Shown one piece after another: positions 51,245 to 60,633 of a DNA stretch of 64,000 nt. Within the stretch, counting starts at the first letter, position 1, and each line of letters begins with the position of its first letter. Source of the stretch: a bacterium (lineage in GTDB: Bacteria; Hydrothermota; UBA3073; JACQXS01; JAQTXJ01); NCBI GenBank assembly GCA_028716385.1, contig JAQUPX010000001.1, positions 346,775 through 410,774 of the forward strand, in the 5' to 3' direction. The notes beneath the pieces are model-generated. The model did not search any database and was not told where the DNA came from. It saw only the letters and a list, made by a program, of their open reading frames with translations. The translations under genes were made by a program, and so were the position numbers.

Positions 51245-52021
51245 TCAAAAAGCCGTTACTTTTATACCCGTTTTTTCCGTCAGTTTGCAAGCGATGTCTT
51301 TTAACACGGATTTATCCAATGCCTTTAAGTTCAAATCTGCCGGAGGTCTGTCAAGCGTATATATTTGTACTTCTAGCGGTTTAATCTCTGCTATGCAGTT
51401 TATCCATTTTTCAACCGCAGACTCACTTGCATTCGTTTCTAAAAACATTGACTGGATAATAATATCTTTTAACGTTTTGAGATTTTTTACGATGGCATCC
51501 AGAGTCACTCCTTCCGCAGGTTTATTGATTTCATTGAAAACATTTTCTTCACAGGCATCCAGTTTCATCATCCGTATATCTGCAATTTGAAGTCCTTCTC
51601 TTGCTTTTTCTATGTTCGTGGAGTTGGATATTATGATTATCGGCATTTGGGGAACGTTACGTTCGTTTAAGTATTTATCCCGCAAATCTTTTGTTTGTTT
51701 TATTATTTCATTAAACTGCGGATGCAGCGTAGGTTCGCCATACCCCGAAAATGTCAAACAATCAATCGGTGTTTTTATTCCGTACAAAATTTCTTTTATT
51801 GCCGTGATTACTTCCTGAACATTCGGTAATTTTACTTTACCGAGTTCGTTTTTGTCTATCGTATGAACGTCTGTCCAACCATACTGGCAGTAGGTACAAT
51901 TCAAAGAACAAACTTTACAGCCTACGGGCAAAATGTTAATTCCAAGCGAACTGCCCAATCGTCTGGATTTAACAGGCCCGTAAATTATCCCTTCCGGGAA
52001 ATGAGAATTATTTCGATACAT
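51245..52021 (-). CDS. Radical SAM protein (COG0731-like)
   Basis: Radical SAM enzyme of 258 aa. The 4Fe-4S motif is CSLNCTYC (C-x3-C-x2-C), preceded by KSRRLGSSLGINILPVGCK, which is typical of the COG0731 group of Fe-S oxidoreductases. FSGYGEPTLHPQF carries the conserved GEPTL motif. The substrate is unknown. It lies 4 nt after the Nudix gene stop, at the end of a cluster with rseP and dxr, so it is probably co-transcribed with them. Confidence 0.88.
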   Translation of the reverse strand: MYRNNSHFPEGIIYGPVKSRRLGSSLGINILPVGCKVCSLNCTYCQYGWTDVHTIDKNELGKVKLPNVQEVITAIKEILYGIKTPIDCLTFSGYGEPTLHPQFNEIIKQTKDLRDKYLNERNVPQMPIIIISNSTNIEKAREGLQIADIRMMKLDACEENVFNEINKPAEGVTLDAIVKNLKTLKDIIIQSMFLETNASESAVEKWINCIAEIKPLEVQIYTLDRPPADLNLKALDKSVLKDIACKLTEKTGIKVTAF

Positions 52022-52025
52022 ATTG

Positions 52026-52436
52026 TTATCCCTCGCTTATGTTTTGAAATGTTTCTTTTAAGTTTGGAACCGTATCATAGTTGTCCATATCTTCAGGTTT
52101 AATCCACTTCGTTTCGGTATGTTCCCAATCGATTTTAATTTTGTCCGGCGTTTTCACCCTGAATATAAAAGGATATATTTTCCACGCTTTGTTTAATTCT
52201 TCGTCTTTAATCGTTACGGGTTGTCCCTTTTTTAAGAGTTCAACTTCTTCAGAGGTTAGCGACGTTTCTTCGTTTATTTCTTTCAGTGCTTGTTGTTCAG
52301 AAGTCGTCTCCATGTATCCGCTAACTCCTGCCCATTTCCCCTGGTAAGTTCCAACTTTATTACTTCTTTTTAATATTAAAATTTTTCCTTCGGACTCAAG
52401 AAAGCAGGTTACGACATTACTGATTTCGGGGGGCAT
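52026..52436 (-). CDS. Nudix hydrolase
   Basis: 136-aa Nudix-fold pyrophosphohydrolase. The start is set at 52436 (MPPEISNVVTCFL), just after the rseP stop; ATG at 52466 in frame would overlap rseP by 29 nt and neither has a clear ribosome site. The Nudix box (GYMETTSEQQALKEINEETS) is degenerate: it is two residues shorter than related boxes, has Lys for the usual Arg and Ser for the last Gly, while the metal-binding EINEE is kept. The substrate is not readable. The gene is in line with rseP, dxr and the radical SAM gene. Confidence 0.82.
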   Translation of the reverse strand: MPPEISNVVTCFLESEGKILILKRSNKVGTYQGKWAGVSGYMETTSEQQALKEINEETSLTSEEVELLKKGQPVTIKDEELNKAWKIYPFIFRVKTPDKIKIDWEHTETKWIKPEDMDNYDTVPNLKETFQNISEG

Positions 52437-52437
52437 T

Positions 52438-53718
52438 TTATTTTTTGAAAAGACGGGTAACGTCATTAAACGTTACATATAACATAAACAACATCAATAA
52501 ACCAAATCCAATGTTTTGGATTAAAATTATTGTTTTCTCGGAAACCGCTTTCTTCCGAAGTTTTTCAATTCCTATAATTAAAATCTGTCCCCCGTCAAGT
52601 GGCGGAAAAGGCAAAAGGTTGAGCAAAAATAATTGAATAGAGAGACAAGCTATAAAGAATATAAAACTGTCGAGTCCTCCTCTTGCGCTTTCGCCTGCAA
52701 ACTTCCCTATTGATACGGGACCGCCAAGTGTTTTTGTTGACATCTTTCCGGTAAAAAGCTTTTTAAAGAATTTTAATGTAAGTAATGCAATGTCTCCCGT
52801 TCTTATAAACCCTTCCTTAAAACCATCTATTAAACTAATATGTTTTCTTATCGTTTTTGGCAGAACTCCAACTATTCCTATTTCTTTTATTTTATTATTT
52901 TCATCCATATACTCCGTTTTTGCAGGCGTCAGAATCGCAGTTATCAGGACAGAATCTCTTGTCCAGAAGAAAGATGTTTTTTTGCCTGCATTACTGCGAA
53001 TTAAAGTTACGAGAGTATCCCAGCTGTTGACTTGTATCGTATCCCTCAAACTATCAATAATTATTTGGTTAATTACGTCATTTTCACGAATCCCGGCTTT
53101 CCATGCAACACCATCTTTTATCACTCTGCCAACTATTGGAAGTATCCTTGGAGCGATGTCCAGGCTTTCCCCGTATACCATAACTTTTTGTATTTCTTTG
53201 TTCCTCTCAATTTCACAACTAACACTGTCTTTTTCGGAAATATTGGAAATAATATCATTCCAGGTTTTTGCTTCAATGCCGTTTACGGAAACAAACCTAT
53301 CGCCCGTTTGAAGGTTTATCTGGTTTTCTGCAGACTGCACAAAAGTAGTCGGAATTTCAACTTTACCCTGTATAAAAGAAACAATAGTGAAGCCTAACCA
53401 CGCCAGAACCAGGTTAAATATCGGACCCGCTACTATTACACTAGCCCTTACGCCGGGGGATTTTGACGGGAATTCATTGCCTTCACCTTTTACGTCTTTC
53501 AGGTCTTCACCTGCCATTTTTATGTATCCACCAAACGGCACGAGCGAAATCCTGTAATCCGTATCCCCTTTTTTTATGCCTATGAGCCGGAGACCCATTC
53601 CAAGGGAAAATATTTCTACTTTTATGCCCGAGCGTTTTGCGACCAGGAAATGCCCGAATTCATGAAAGAGTATTAATATACTTAAAACTATAAAAGTACT
53701 TACAAGAGTTAGTAACAT
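52438..53718 (-). CDS. rseP: RIP metalloprotease RseP (site-2 protease)
   Basis: Inner-membrane zinc protease of 426 aa that cleaves membrane proteins within the bilayer, in E. coli the anti-sigma factor RseA. The zinc site is HEFGH (near residue 20) with the distal LDG in PPLDGGQ (near residue 370). Hydrophobic segments lie at the N-terminus, ~95-115, and two near the C-terminus. Two PDZ-like stretches are visible (INLQTGDRFVSVNGIEAKTW; VAWKAGIRENDVINQIII). It follows dxr by 18 nt, the usual bacterial order dxr-rseP. The local target is unknown. Confidence 0.94.
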   Translation of the reverse strand: MLLTLVSTFIVLSILILFHEFGHFLVAKRSGIKVEIFSLGMGLRLIGIKKGDTDYRISLVPFGGYIKMAGEDLKDVKGEGNEFPSKSPGVRASVIVAGPIFNLVLAWLGFTIVSFIQGKVEIPTTFVQSAENQINLQTGDRFVSVNGIEAKTWNDIISNISEKDSVSCEIERNKEIQKVMVYGESLDIAPRILPIVGRVIKDGVAWKAGIRENDVINQIIIDSLRDTIQVNSWDTLVTLIRSNAGKKTSFFWTRDSVLITAILTPAKTEYMDENNKIKEIGIVGVLPKTIRKHISLIDGFKEGFIRTGDIALLTLKFFKKLFTGKMSTKTLGGPVSIGKFAGESARGGLDSFIFFIACLSIQLFLLNLLPFPPLDGGQILIIGIEKLRKKAVSEKTIILIQNIGFGLLMLFMLYVTFNDVTRLFKK

Positions 53719-53736
53719 TTTATTTCATACTTTATA

Positions 53737-54888
53737 CTAAAGATTCAAAAAGTCAACTGTTTTAGCTTTTGCCCATTTTTCCGTTTCTTCTATTTCCTTA
53801 AATGTCGGGCTGGATATAACCTTATGTTTTGACATAACTTTTTCTATTATGCGTGGTATGTCTTCAAACTTTATTCTTTTTTCTAAAAATGCTTTTACGA
53901 CTTCTTCGTCTACGGCGTTCAATACTGCCAGCATTGTCCCGCCTATTCTTGCAGATTCATAAGCAAGTCCTAAACAGGGGAATTTCTTGAAATCAGGCTT
54001 GCTGAATTCCAATTTAATCCCGCTTTTGAAATCTAGTTGTTTTGCCATAGAAGGAACTCTTAAAGGATAAGTCAATGCATACTGAATTGGTAATTTCATA
54101 TCGGGCAATCCCATCTGGGCAATAACCGAAGAATCCGGAAATTCTACCATTGAATGAACAATTGATTGCGGGTGTATAACGACTTCTATGTTTTTCACGG
54201 GCACGTCAAACAACACGCTTGCCTCAATAACTTCAAATCCTTTATTCATAAGAGTGGCTGAATCTATTGTAATTTTTTTCCCCATTTTCCATACGGGATG
54301 ACGCAATGCTATTTCCGGGGTAATGTTTTTCACGGATTTTTTATTCCAGAACGGGCCACCGGATGCAGTTAAAAGTATACGTTTTACAACGGTGTCTTTT
54401 GTTCCTTTGCCTCTATAAGAACCAAGACATTGGTGTATTGCGGAATGTTCGGAATCCACGGGCAAGAGGGATGCTTTTGACTTATTCAATTCTTTCATAA
54501 TTATCGTTCCGTAAGCAACGAGTGTTTCTTTGTTTGCGATGGCGATTGTTTTGTTTGTTTTTATACCTGCAAGTGTGGGACGAACACCGATTGAACCGAC
54601 AAGCGCGTTCAATACGATATCCACGTCCGGGTGGCTTGCAAGTTCGCATAAGCCATCCGTTCCGACAAGAACTTTACAGTTGAGGTTTTTTTTATTTATT
54701 TTTGAAGAAGAATTATTTGCGATACATACATACTTTGGTTTGAATTGTTCTATTTGTTTTTGCAGGAGTTCGGTATTTTCGCAGCAGGTGAGGGCAAATA
54801 CTTTATACTCCGGTCCAAGTTTTTCAATAACTTCAAGAGTTGATTTTCCTATGGAACCGGTAGCCCCGAGAATGCATACATTTTTCAT
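53737..54888 (-). CDS. dxr: 1-deoxy-D-xylulose-5-phosphate reductoisomerase
   Basis: Cytoplasmic enzyme of 383 aa that converts DXP to MEP in the non-mevalonate isoprenoid pathway with NADPH. The NADPH loop is GATGSIGKST (residues 8-17). IANKETLVAYG, the metal site PVDSEHSAIHQCL, TASGGPFW and KITIDSATLMNKGFEVIEA are all present. Length is normal. It is followed by rseP (18-nt gap). No other MEP gene is in the window. Confidence 0.96.
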   Translation of the reverse strand: MKNVCILGATGSIGKSTLEVIEKLGPEYKVFALTCCENTELLQKQIEQFKPKYVCIANNSSSKINKKNLNCKVLVGTDGLCELASHPDVDIVLNALVGSIGVRPTLAGIKTNKTIAIANKETLVAYGTIIMKELNKSKASLLPVDSEHSAIHQCLGSYRGKGTKDTVVKRILLTASGGPFWNKKSVKNITPEIALRHPVWKMGKKITIDSATLMNKGFEVIEASVLFDVPVKNIEVVIHPQSIVHSMVEFPDSSVIAQMGLPDMKLPIQYALTYPLRVPSMAKQLDFKSGIKLEFSKPDFKKFPCLGLAYESARIGGTMLAVLNAVDEEVVKAFLEKRIKFEDIPRIIEKVMSKHKVISSPTFKEIEETEKWAKAKTVDFLNL

Positions 54889-54925
54889 AGATTTGTAATA
54901 TTTGACGTTTGCTCTAGCAAAGAGG

Positions 54926-56500
54926 TTAGTAAGTCTTATATCTGTAATCCTGGATTTTGGCAGATTCTTTTTGCCCGTTTACCCATTCCGTAAAAATCTT
55001 TTTGCCTTCTTCTTCCGACCATATGCTATAGAATTGGGGCATTTCTTTTTTTATGGAATCAGCTTCGGGTTGAATTCTGTCTAAAGAATGCACGATATAA
55101 GATGACCCGTTAACTACTACATACATTGTAGTGTCTTTTGGAATGTTCACTGCTTGCATAAAGAAATCAGGTCCTTCCGGGGAACCGTAAAAATCAAATG
55201 TTTCAGGGCTGATTACCGTTAAACCTTTAGACTTAACGAATTCTTTAAAACCTTGCTTGAACAAAATAGGAGAATTATCCGATAAGTATTTGTATTTAAC
55301 TTTATCCGCTATTTCGTTAAATTTTGGTGTATATTTTTCAGATGTGCCTGCAGTCTGGAAAACATAAAAAGCGTTCTTCCCTTCTACCGGACCTATAACT
55401 GTGTTTTTCTTTTTAAAATCAAGATAAGACAAATCAATCTCGTTTACCGGTGCCTCATCTATCCTGCTTGTTTTAACTTCCATTTTGTATGCTTTTGCCG
55501 TTCCGTCGAAATCGGATTTCGCCTCTTCAATAAAACTTTCCGCCGATTCTTCTACTTTACCTATTGTCTCGGTAGATGGATGCATCGGTAGCAATAAAAT
55601 TCCTACAATACTATCTTTTTTAACGGAAATATGCCAGCCATCATCTTTTTTGACAATGCCGGAGTTTTCGGGTTTTTCCGGCAATAAAACACAGTTATGG
55701 GTTTCGGCTATGGTGTCAAGAGATATCCCTCCTTGAAGTGCGAGATTGAGAATTTCTTCTGCCTCTGCTTTAGAATCCATCTCATCTTCAATAGTTGTTT
55801 TTATTGGGAATATAACGTATTTTACAATTGGTTTGCTTTCTTTTGTAAAGTTGTCTTTATTCTTATCGTAATAGTTTTGTATTTCTAATGGGCTTACTTC
55901 GGGCTCTGCTTTTACGTATTCAACTTTTAGTTTAGTTCTTCTCTGTAAAAATTCTTCCATAAAGTCTATGGTAGTCGGTCTGATTGTTCCCACAATCATC
56001 TGGTAAAGAACCTGTCTTGGCAATTGGGTCCTCAACACTTCTTCGTAGCTTTTCAGCCATTCAATATTTGAGGGGTTAGAAATTACGGATAAGTATTTAT
56101 TGTAATCAAATTGTCCTTGTGTTTGTAATGAGGTGTCGCCGTACAACTGGGGAGGCGGGTTTGTTTTTATGAACTCAACGATATTTTCATCCGTGATGTT
56201 AATCTTTTTCTGTTGTATTGCTTTGTTAATCAGGAGGTCTTCTACTAATTTATTAAAAGCCGCTTTTTCTGCTTCGTTTCTTGATAGGCCGTCCTTAACG
56301 TAATAGTTAGTAAGGTCGTCGTAAGCTTTAAAAGTAATCTGCTCTTTATTTACCTCTGCTACTACTCCCTGTTCGCGTTTGCCTACTTTTTTGATGGCAG
56401 TAGATTGTGATCCCCAATCCAGGAATATAAAGGCTACAAATACTACTATAAGAAGCCAAAGAAAATATACTGTTTTTGTCCTCAATCTTCGCATCATCAT
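54926..56500 (-). CDS. PpiD/SurA-like membrane-anchored peptidyl-prolyl isomerase-type chaperone
   Basis: Periplasmic folding factor of 524 aa anchored by one N-terminal helix (~10-28, TVYFLWLLIVVFVAFIFLDW). A SurA-N-like helical region (~45-210; EVNKEQITFKAYDDLTNYY, FNKLVEDLLINKAI) is followed by a parvulin-like segment (~215-400) that lacks the clear active-site residues of active PPIases; a second weaker segment follows. Non-catalytic chaperone function is likely. It is the first gene of the run ppiD-like, dxr, rseP, Nudix, radical SAM. It fits the heavy outer-surface protein traffic of this genome. Confidence 0.85.
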   Translation of the reverse strand: MMMRRLRTKTVYFLWLLIVVFVAFIFLDWGSQSTAIKKVGKREQGVVAEVNKEQITFKAYDDLTNYYVKDGLSRNEAEKAAFNKLVEDLLINKAIQQKKINITDENIVEFIKTNPPPQLYGDTSLQTQGQFDYNKYLSVISNPSNIEWLKSYEEVLRTQLPRQVLYQMIVGTIRPTTIDFMEEFLQRRTKLKVEYVKAEPEVSPLEIQNYYDKNKDNFTKESKPIVKYVIFPIKTTIEDEMDSKAEAEEILNLALQGGISLDTIAETHNCVLLPEKPENSGIVKKDDGWHISVKKDSIVGILLLPMHPSTETIGKVEESAESFIEEAKSDFDGTAKAYKMEVKTSRIDEAPVNEIDLSYLDFKKKNTVIGPVEGKNAFYVFQTAGTSEKYTPKFNEIADKVKYKYLSDNSPILFKQGFKEFVKSKGLTVISPETFDFYGSPEGPDFFMQAVNIPKDTTMYVVVNGSSYIVHSLDRIQPEADSIKKEMPQFYSIWSEEEGKKIFTEWVNGQKESAKIQDYRYKTY

Positions 56501-57115
56501 AAGTTATTCCCCTCCCAAAAATTATATACCAAACAATTAATAAAAGTTTTTATTTAATAGCCCTAAAATGATTTATTGTCAATTTATATATTTTTAGAGA
56601 GTATATTTTAATTAGTAGGATAAAATCCAAGTGGAAAATCAAACCACTCCGCTCCTCCTACGGCGGGATATTCGACAAAGCGGGGTAAACTCCGGACACA
56701 GAGGAGGCACAGAAGAAAATAGTTTAACTAATAGAAGAAAAAGAGTAGCACAAAACAAAAAGTCCAGCTGAGCAGGATAACTTAGATTAATGCGACTAAG
56801 TCGCAAACTCTAAGTAATCGCTGAGGTCGCAGAGGATAGAAAAGCTTTCAAACAGGGATTCGAAGGGATAAGAAAACAGAAAAGGATTTTTAGCCACAGA
56901 ATAACACAGAAGACACATAAACGGAAAAATTGAGGAGCAAAAGATAACAGAAGAGGGATAGAAGAAAATGGAAGTACACAGAAATTTCAGACATGCCAAA
57001 CAGAACGGTAGACAGGCGTGACTAGTAGTTGTATTCTATTTTTTGTTTTTCTGTTATCCGTGAAAATCCGTGTGTATCCGTGGCTATAATTCTTTTTGTT
57101 GTTTTCTGCTTTCTA
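56501..57115. repeat. Repeat-filled gap: CACAGA words and GACTAAGTCGC palindromes
   Basis: 615 bp without a gene. 56640-56700 has CCGCTCC-type and GGCGGGATA fragments; 56775-56815 holds GCGACTAAGTCGC (perfect palindrome); 56820-56960 has CACAGAGGA, AGCCACAGAATAACACAGAA words; 57050-57095 has ATCCGTGAAAATCCGTGTGT and TATCCGTGGCTATAATTC. The minus-strand 67-codon frame at 56796-56999 is not credible. Confidence 0.6.
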
Positions 57116-58045
57116 CTACCTGCTACCTACTTTTTTAACGCTTTTAATTCCTTTTGCGCGGTAGTGGTATTTCGTGAGTTCTTTAAGTACGGGGAATATA
57201 AATGGCAGAGGGGAATCTATGCTCTTTACCAACAAATTAAACAATCCCGTTTTTTCTATCCATTTGTCGGTTTGCAAAAGAAAAGACAGGTAAAGCACTT
57301 TTAAGTTTGCGACACCTTCGGAAGTTTTCCCCTGTGCGCGTTCAATAAAACGAAGGGAAGTTTTGCCGCGTTCTTCGGCTTTGGAGAAAACGTTTTTTAA
57401 TTTTTCTTTGGTATAGAACCCGTCAACGTGATAGGCAATGCAATTATTAAATGCATACACGACTTTTACTCCGGCTTTTTTGATTCTCATTCCCAGTTCC
57501 ACGTCCATATATCCCATAAATTTATATTCATCAAATAAACCTACATCCATAAGTTTCTGTTTGGGGACGGAACAATTTTGTATTACCAATCCCGTGTTAC
57601 ATATCCCGTCTACTCTTAAAGTTTTGATACCGAATTTTTCCGGTCTGCTTATGTGTCTGACTACTCCCTGGACTGCAATATTGGAATTATTTTTATGTAA
57701 CTCAAGGTGGTCGGCAATGAAGTTTTTATCTACCAGAACATCCGAGTCTACGAATATGATTATTTCTCCGGATGCATTTTTTATGCCGACGTTTCGCGCT
57801 GCCCAACATCCTATTCGCCGGGGGAGTTGTATATATTTAATTTTAGATTTTGCCTGCCTGTCCGGTAGGCAGGGATTTTGGATTGCGGATTGGATTTTGG
57901 ATATTGCGTCTGCCGAGTTATCATCCGAAGCGTCGTCAATAATAATAATTTCGTAATCTTTGGCGGATTGGTTTGACAAATGGCGTATGCAATCTTTTAA
58001 AACCCAGGAGCGGTTTCTTGTCGGGATAATTATGGATGCTTTCAT
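57116..58045 (-). CDS. GT2-family glycosyltransferase with in-frame repeat insertion
   Basis: Cytoplasmic or membrane-associated family 2 glycosyltransferase of 309 aa. GT-A fold motifs are IIIPTRNRSWVLKDC, IIIIDDASDDN, GCWAARNVGIKNASG and IIIFVDSDVLV (metal-binding D-S-D). It is a paralog of 58042-58935, but between DDAS and ARN it has 12 extra residues: the stretch SAIQNPCLPDRQAKSKIKY is partly encoded by a CCTGCCT/AGGCAGG palindrome (57853-57873) next to TTGGATTGCGGATTGG words. The enzyme fold would tolerate this in a surface loop after strand 2. Start overlaps the upstream gene end by 4 nt. It likely builds envelope glycans. Confidence 0.9.
   Translation of the reverse strand: MKASIIIPTRNRSWVLKDCIRHLSNQSAKDYEIIIIDDASDDNSADAISKIQSAIQNPCLPDRQAKSKIKYIQLPRRIGCWAARNVGIKNASGEIIIFVDSDVLVDKNFIADHLELHKNNSNIAVQGVVRHISRPEKFGIKTLRVDGICNTGLVIQNCSVPKQKLMDVGLFDEYKFMGYMDVELGMRIKKAGVKVVYAFNNCIAYHVDGFYTKEKLKNVFSKAEERGKTSLRFIERAQGKTSEGVANLKVLYLSFLLQTDKWIEKTGLFNLLVKSIDSPLPFIFPVLKELTKYHYRAKGIKSVKKVGSR
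57853..57873. repeat. Palindromic repeat inserted in the GT2 gene
   Basis: CCTGCCT and AGGCAGG flank GTCCGGT. It encodes CLPDRQA in frame. The paralog at 58042-58935 lacks the corresponding 12 residues, which shows insertion rather than loss of the site. Confidence 0.75.
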
Positions 58046-58935
58046 TTTTTCATCTCCGCTTCTCTTATTCCCTTTGCGCGATAATGGTACTTAACTGCTT
58101 TCCTGAACAATGGGAATAGCGGGTAAATAGGGGAGTCTATGCAATTCTCAAGAAATTTCATACAGGACGGTTTTTCTACCCACTTATCCGTATTAAGAAA
58201 TTTTGCTTTGGCAAGTATTTTTTGTGTACGGGCGATTCGTTCTGCTTTTGTGCCGTGTTTTTTGACAAAGAAGTATGCGCTTCTGCCGCGTTCAAAGTTT
58301 TTGTTTATGTACTCGGATAAACGTTTATTTCCATAAGGTAAATCAATATGATAAGCTTTGCAACTTTTAATTGCATACATAAATTTTAGTCCCAGTTCTT
58401 TTAAGCGTAATCCCATTTCTATATCTTTATATCCGATAAGCGCTCCCATAGATTCGTCGAACAAACCGGCTTTTATAAAGTGCTCTTTTTTTACGGAAGT
58501 GTTCTGGGAGACCAACACTCCCCAGTATAGCGCGTTGGGGTAAAAGAATTTAAAAGTGGCTTTTCGTACGTCTTTTGTGTAATTCATCATTCCCTGGAGT
58601 ATTATGTTTGGGTGCTGTTGGTGAATGGTTACGTGGTCTTTTACGAAATCCTTATGCACTAAAACGTCGCTGTCTAAAAGGATGATAAGTTCGCCTTTTG
58701 CCTCTTTTATTCCTATGTTTCGTGCAACGTAGGGTCCGCTCTGTTTCTCCAATTTTATGTGTTTTAGCAAATTATTAGACTTTAAACTAGATATTAGTGC
58801 AGGCGTTTCATCTGTGGAGGCGTCGTCTATAACGATTACTTCGTAGTCGGGAATACTCTGGTTAAGAATGTGTTGAAGGCAATCTTTCAATATATAAGCC
58901 CTGTTATGTGTAGGTAAAATTACGGATGCTTTCAT
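58042..58935 (-). CDS. GT2-family glycosyltransferase
   Basis: Family 2 glycosyltransferase of 297 aa. Motifs: VILPTHNRAYILKDC, VIVIDDASTDE, GPYVARNIGIKEAKG and LIILLDSDVLV. The end (FRKAVKYHYRAKGIREAE) matches the end of the paralog (LKELTKYHYRAKGIKSVK), so both arose by tandem duplication. A 4-nt overlap couples the two. Donor sugar and acceptor are unknown; the LpxB-related gene upstream suggests envelope glycolipid or polysaccharide work. Confidence 0.9.
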   Translation of the reverse strand: MKASVILPTHNRAYILKDCLQHILNQSIPDYEVIVIDDASTDETPALISSLKSNNLLKHIKLEKQSGPYVARNIGIKEAKGELIILLDSDVLVHKDFVKDHVTIHQQHPNIILQGMMNYTKDVRKATFKFFYPNALYWGVLVSQNTSVKKEHFIKAGLFDESMGALIGYKDIEMGLRLKELGLKFMYAIKSCKAYHIDLPYGNKRLSEYINKNFERGRSAYFFVKKHGTKAERIARTQKILAKAKFLNTDKWVEKPSCMKFLENCIDSPIYPLFPLFRKAVKYHYRAKGIREAEMKK

Positions 58936-58980
58936 ATTTTTATTTTAATAGGGTAGAGGTCGGATGCCCAGCAATGCTGG

Positions 58981-59138
58981 ATAAGTTGGACTAAAGTTTC
59001 GCCTTTGTCGCAACTAAAGTCCAACTAAACGTCATCCGACATACCCGCTATCTAAACTATCAAATCCGTGTAAATCCGTGTCCGTTATCCGTGGCTAAAT
59101 TCCTATCTGTTTTCTTTTTTTTCTGTATCATTCTGCGA
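58981..59138. repeat. GTTGGACT hairpin and TCCGTGT/TCTGCG words
   Basis: AAGTTGGACTAAAGTTTCGC and GCAACTAAAGTCCAACTAAAC (58983-59028) are the arms of a palindrome related to 32605-32716. ATCCGTGTAAATCCGTGTCC and TATCCGTGGCTAAATTCC follow at 59060-59105, then TCTGCGATTATCTGCGAGAA. Confidence 0.6.
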
Positions 59139-60302
59139 TTATCTGCGAGAATCTGCGTCCAAAAATATTCTCTCTGCTATTCGTTCTGCGCCGCCGGACG
59201 GCCCCATTCTGAACTTTCCAATCTTGCTCCTTCTCTTTATTTCATCGGGATGTTGCAACAAAAACAATATTTCGTTCACAACTCCGTCCGGGAAATTTTT
59301 AACAACCTTCAAACATCCCCCTAATAAATTTTGTTGGTTATTCATTCGTACATTGGAAGTTTGCGGGCCTGTTCCTTTGAATGCAACTATGGGTTTCCCG
59401 AAATAAGCTGCCTGTTCGTTTGCCGTTCCCGCTAACCCGATTATAATGTCTGCCTGCTCAATTATGTCAACAAAAGCATTGTAATATAAAAATACTTTTG
59501 TGTCTTTTTTTGTCAGAACACTAATATCATCGGTCGACAATTTCCATCCGTTATTTTGAGATAGGGCTGTCAACGTATTTAATTTAATTGTATTCGGCAA
59601 AGCCGTAACGAACGATAATTTCGGCAAGTTTTTTTGTTCGAGTAATTCAACAATTTTTAGTATTTTGATAAAATTTTTATAAGCCTCAGTTCGCGAACCG
59701 GGAAGTATTCCAATTGTGATAGAATTCTTTTCGGGCTTAAACTTATGTTCGCGTTTCAGTTCGTCAACCATTGGGTTGCCGACAAACGTTGCAGGAATAT
59801 TATTTTTTCGTAAATTATTTGCGGTATATTCGTCGTGAGTAAAGATTTGTTTTATTTGTTTTTTGTGAATCAGACTTTTCATTATCCACAATTCAACTTT
59901 GTAATGAGGGTTCTGGTAATCGGACTTAGCGGGAGCAAGAAAGAAGATAGGTTTGCGTGTGCCGAGCCATCCCAGTATGAGTAAAAAAACGTCTCCCGTT
60001 ATCATAACGGAATCCGTTTTTGGGCGAAGTTTTTTAAGGGCAAGACAGTATCTTATCGGGATGTAAAAACCTGTTAACACGTCAAGAATTCCTGCAAGAC
60101 TTCTTGTGGTAAATCCGCCGGACGGAGGGACTTTAGTTTTCAGGAGAACGGGAATGTTTCTTTTTTCGTATTCTTCTCCTCCGGATATAAGCGGAACTCC
60201 GATAATGTTGGTATCGGGGCGTATTTTTTTTAACGCGGATGCAATAATGGCGGCAGAGCGGTCTTCGCCGTAACAGTTACTTAAGAAAAGGACATTAGGC
60301 AT
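59139..60302 (-). CDS. Lipid-A-disaccharide-synthase-related glycosyltransferase
   Basis: 387-aa GT-B enzyme related to LpxB (lipid-A-disaccharide synthase-related group). The start is set at 60302 (MPNVLFLSNCYGEDRSA); the frame extends upstream to 60422 only through low-quality sequence with no conservation pattern. GEDRSAAIIASALK matches the family's N-terminal motif, and GILPGSRTEAYKNF and GLAGTANEQAAYFGKPIVAF match the donor-binding half. It may join two sugars on a lipid acceptor; a true lpxB role is uncertain because no other lipid A gene is near. Confidence 0.87.
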   Translation of the reverse strand: MPNVLFLSNCYGEDRSAAIIASALKKIRPDTNIIGVPLISGGEEYEKRNIPVLLKTKVPPSGGFTTRSLAGILDVLTGFYIPIRYCLALKKLRPKTDSVMITGDVFLLILGWLGTRKPIFFLAPAKSDYQNPHYKVELWIMKSLIHKKQIKQIFTHDEYTANNLRKNNIPATFVGNPMVDELKREHKFKPEKNSITIGILPGSRTEAYKNFIKILKIVELLEQKNLPKLSFVTALPNTIKLNTLTALSQNNGWKLSTDDISVLTKKDTKVFLYYNAFVDIIEQADIIIGLAGTANEQAAYFGKPIVAFKGTGPQTSNVRMNNQQNLLGGCLKVVKNFPDGVVNEILFLLQHPDEIKRRSKIGKFRMGPSGGAERIAERIFLDADSRR

Positions 60303-60633
60303 TAATGTAATGCAAGCATCCTGCTTGCTAATATTTAGATATAATGTATAGTAGGCATAAATAATGTCAACAAATAACAGATTGGAACCACAAGATTTCA
60401 CGAGATTTCCACGAGAAAACAAAAACAGAAAATGTTTGGACGCAGATGCTCGCAGGTGGCCGCAGAAAAAGATTAAAAACGGAAAGGTTATAGAATTACT
60501 AAAAAAACAAACTACGGAAAAACAAGATTAACAGGATTAACACAAGAAAAAAACGAGAACAGAAATATTTGATGCAAAGTTTTAAAACATCCTGCTTATC
60601 TGCGTTTATCTGCGTCCAAAAAGTTGTTTCTTT
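60303..60633. repeat. CACAGA-type word repeats in the LpxB-like upstream gap
   Basis: A GCAAGCAT-CCTGCTTGC palindrome (60312-60330) lies just before the LpxB-like start. 60385-60560 holds AACCACAAGATTTCACGAGA, GGACGCAGATGCTCGCAGGT and AAGATTAACAGGATTAACAC words; ATCTGCGTTTATCTGCGTCC follows at ~60598. No gene seen. Confidence 0.55.
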
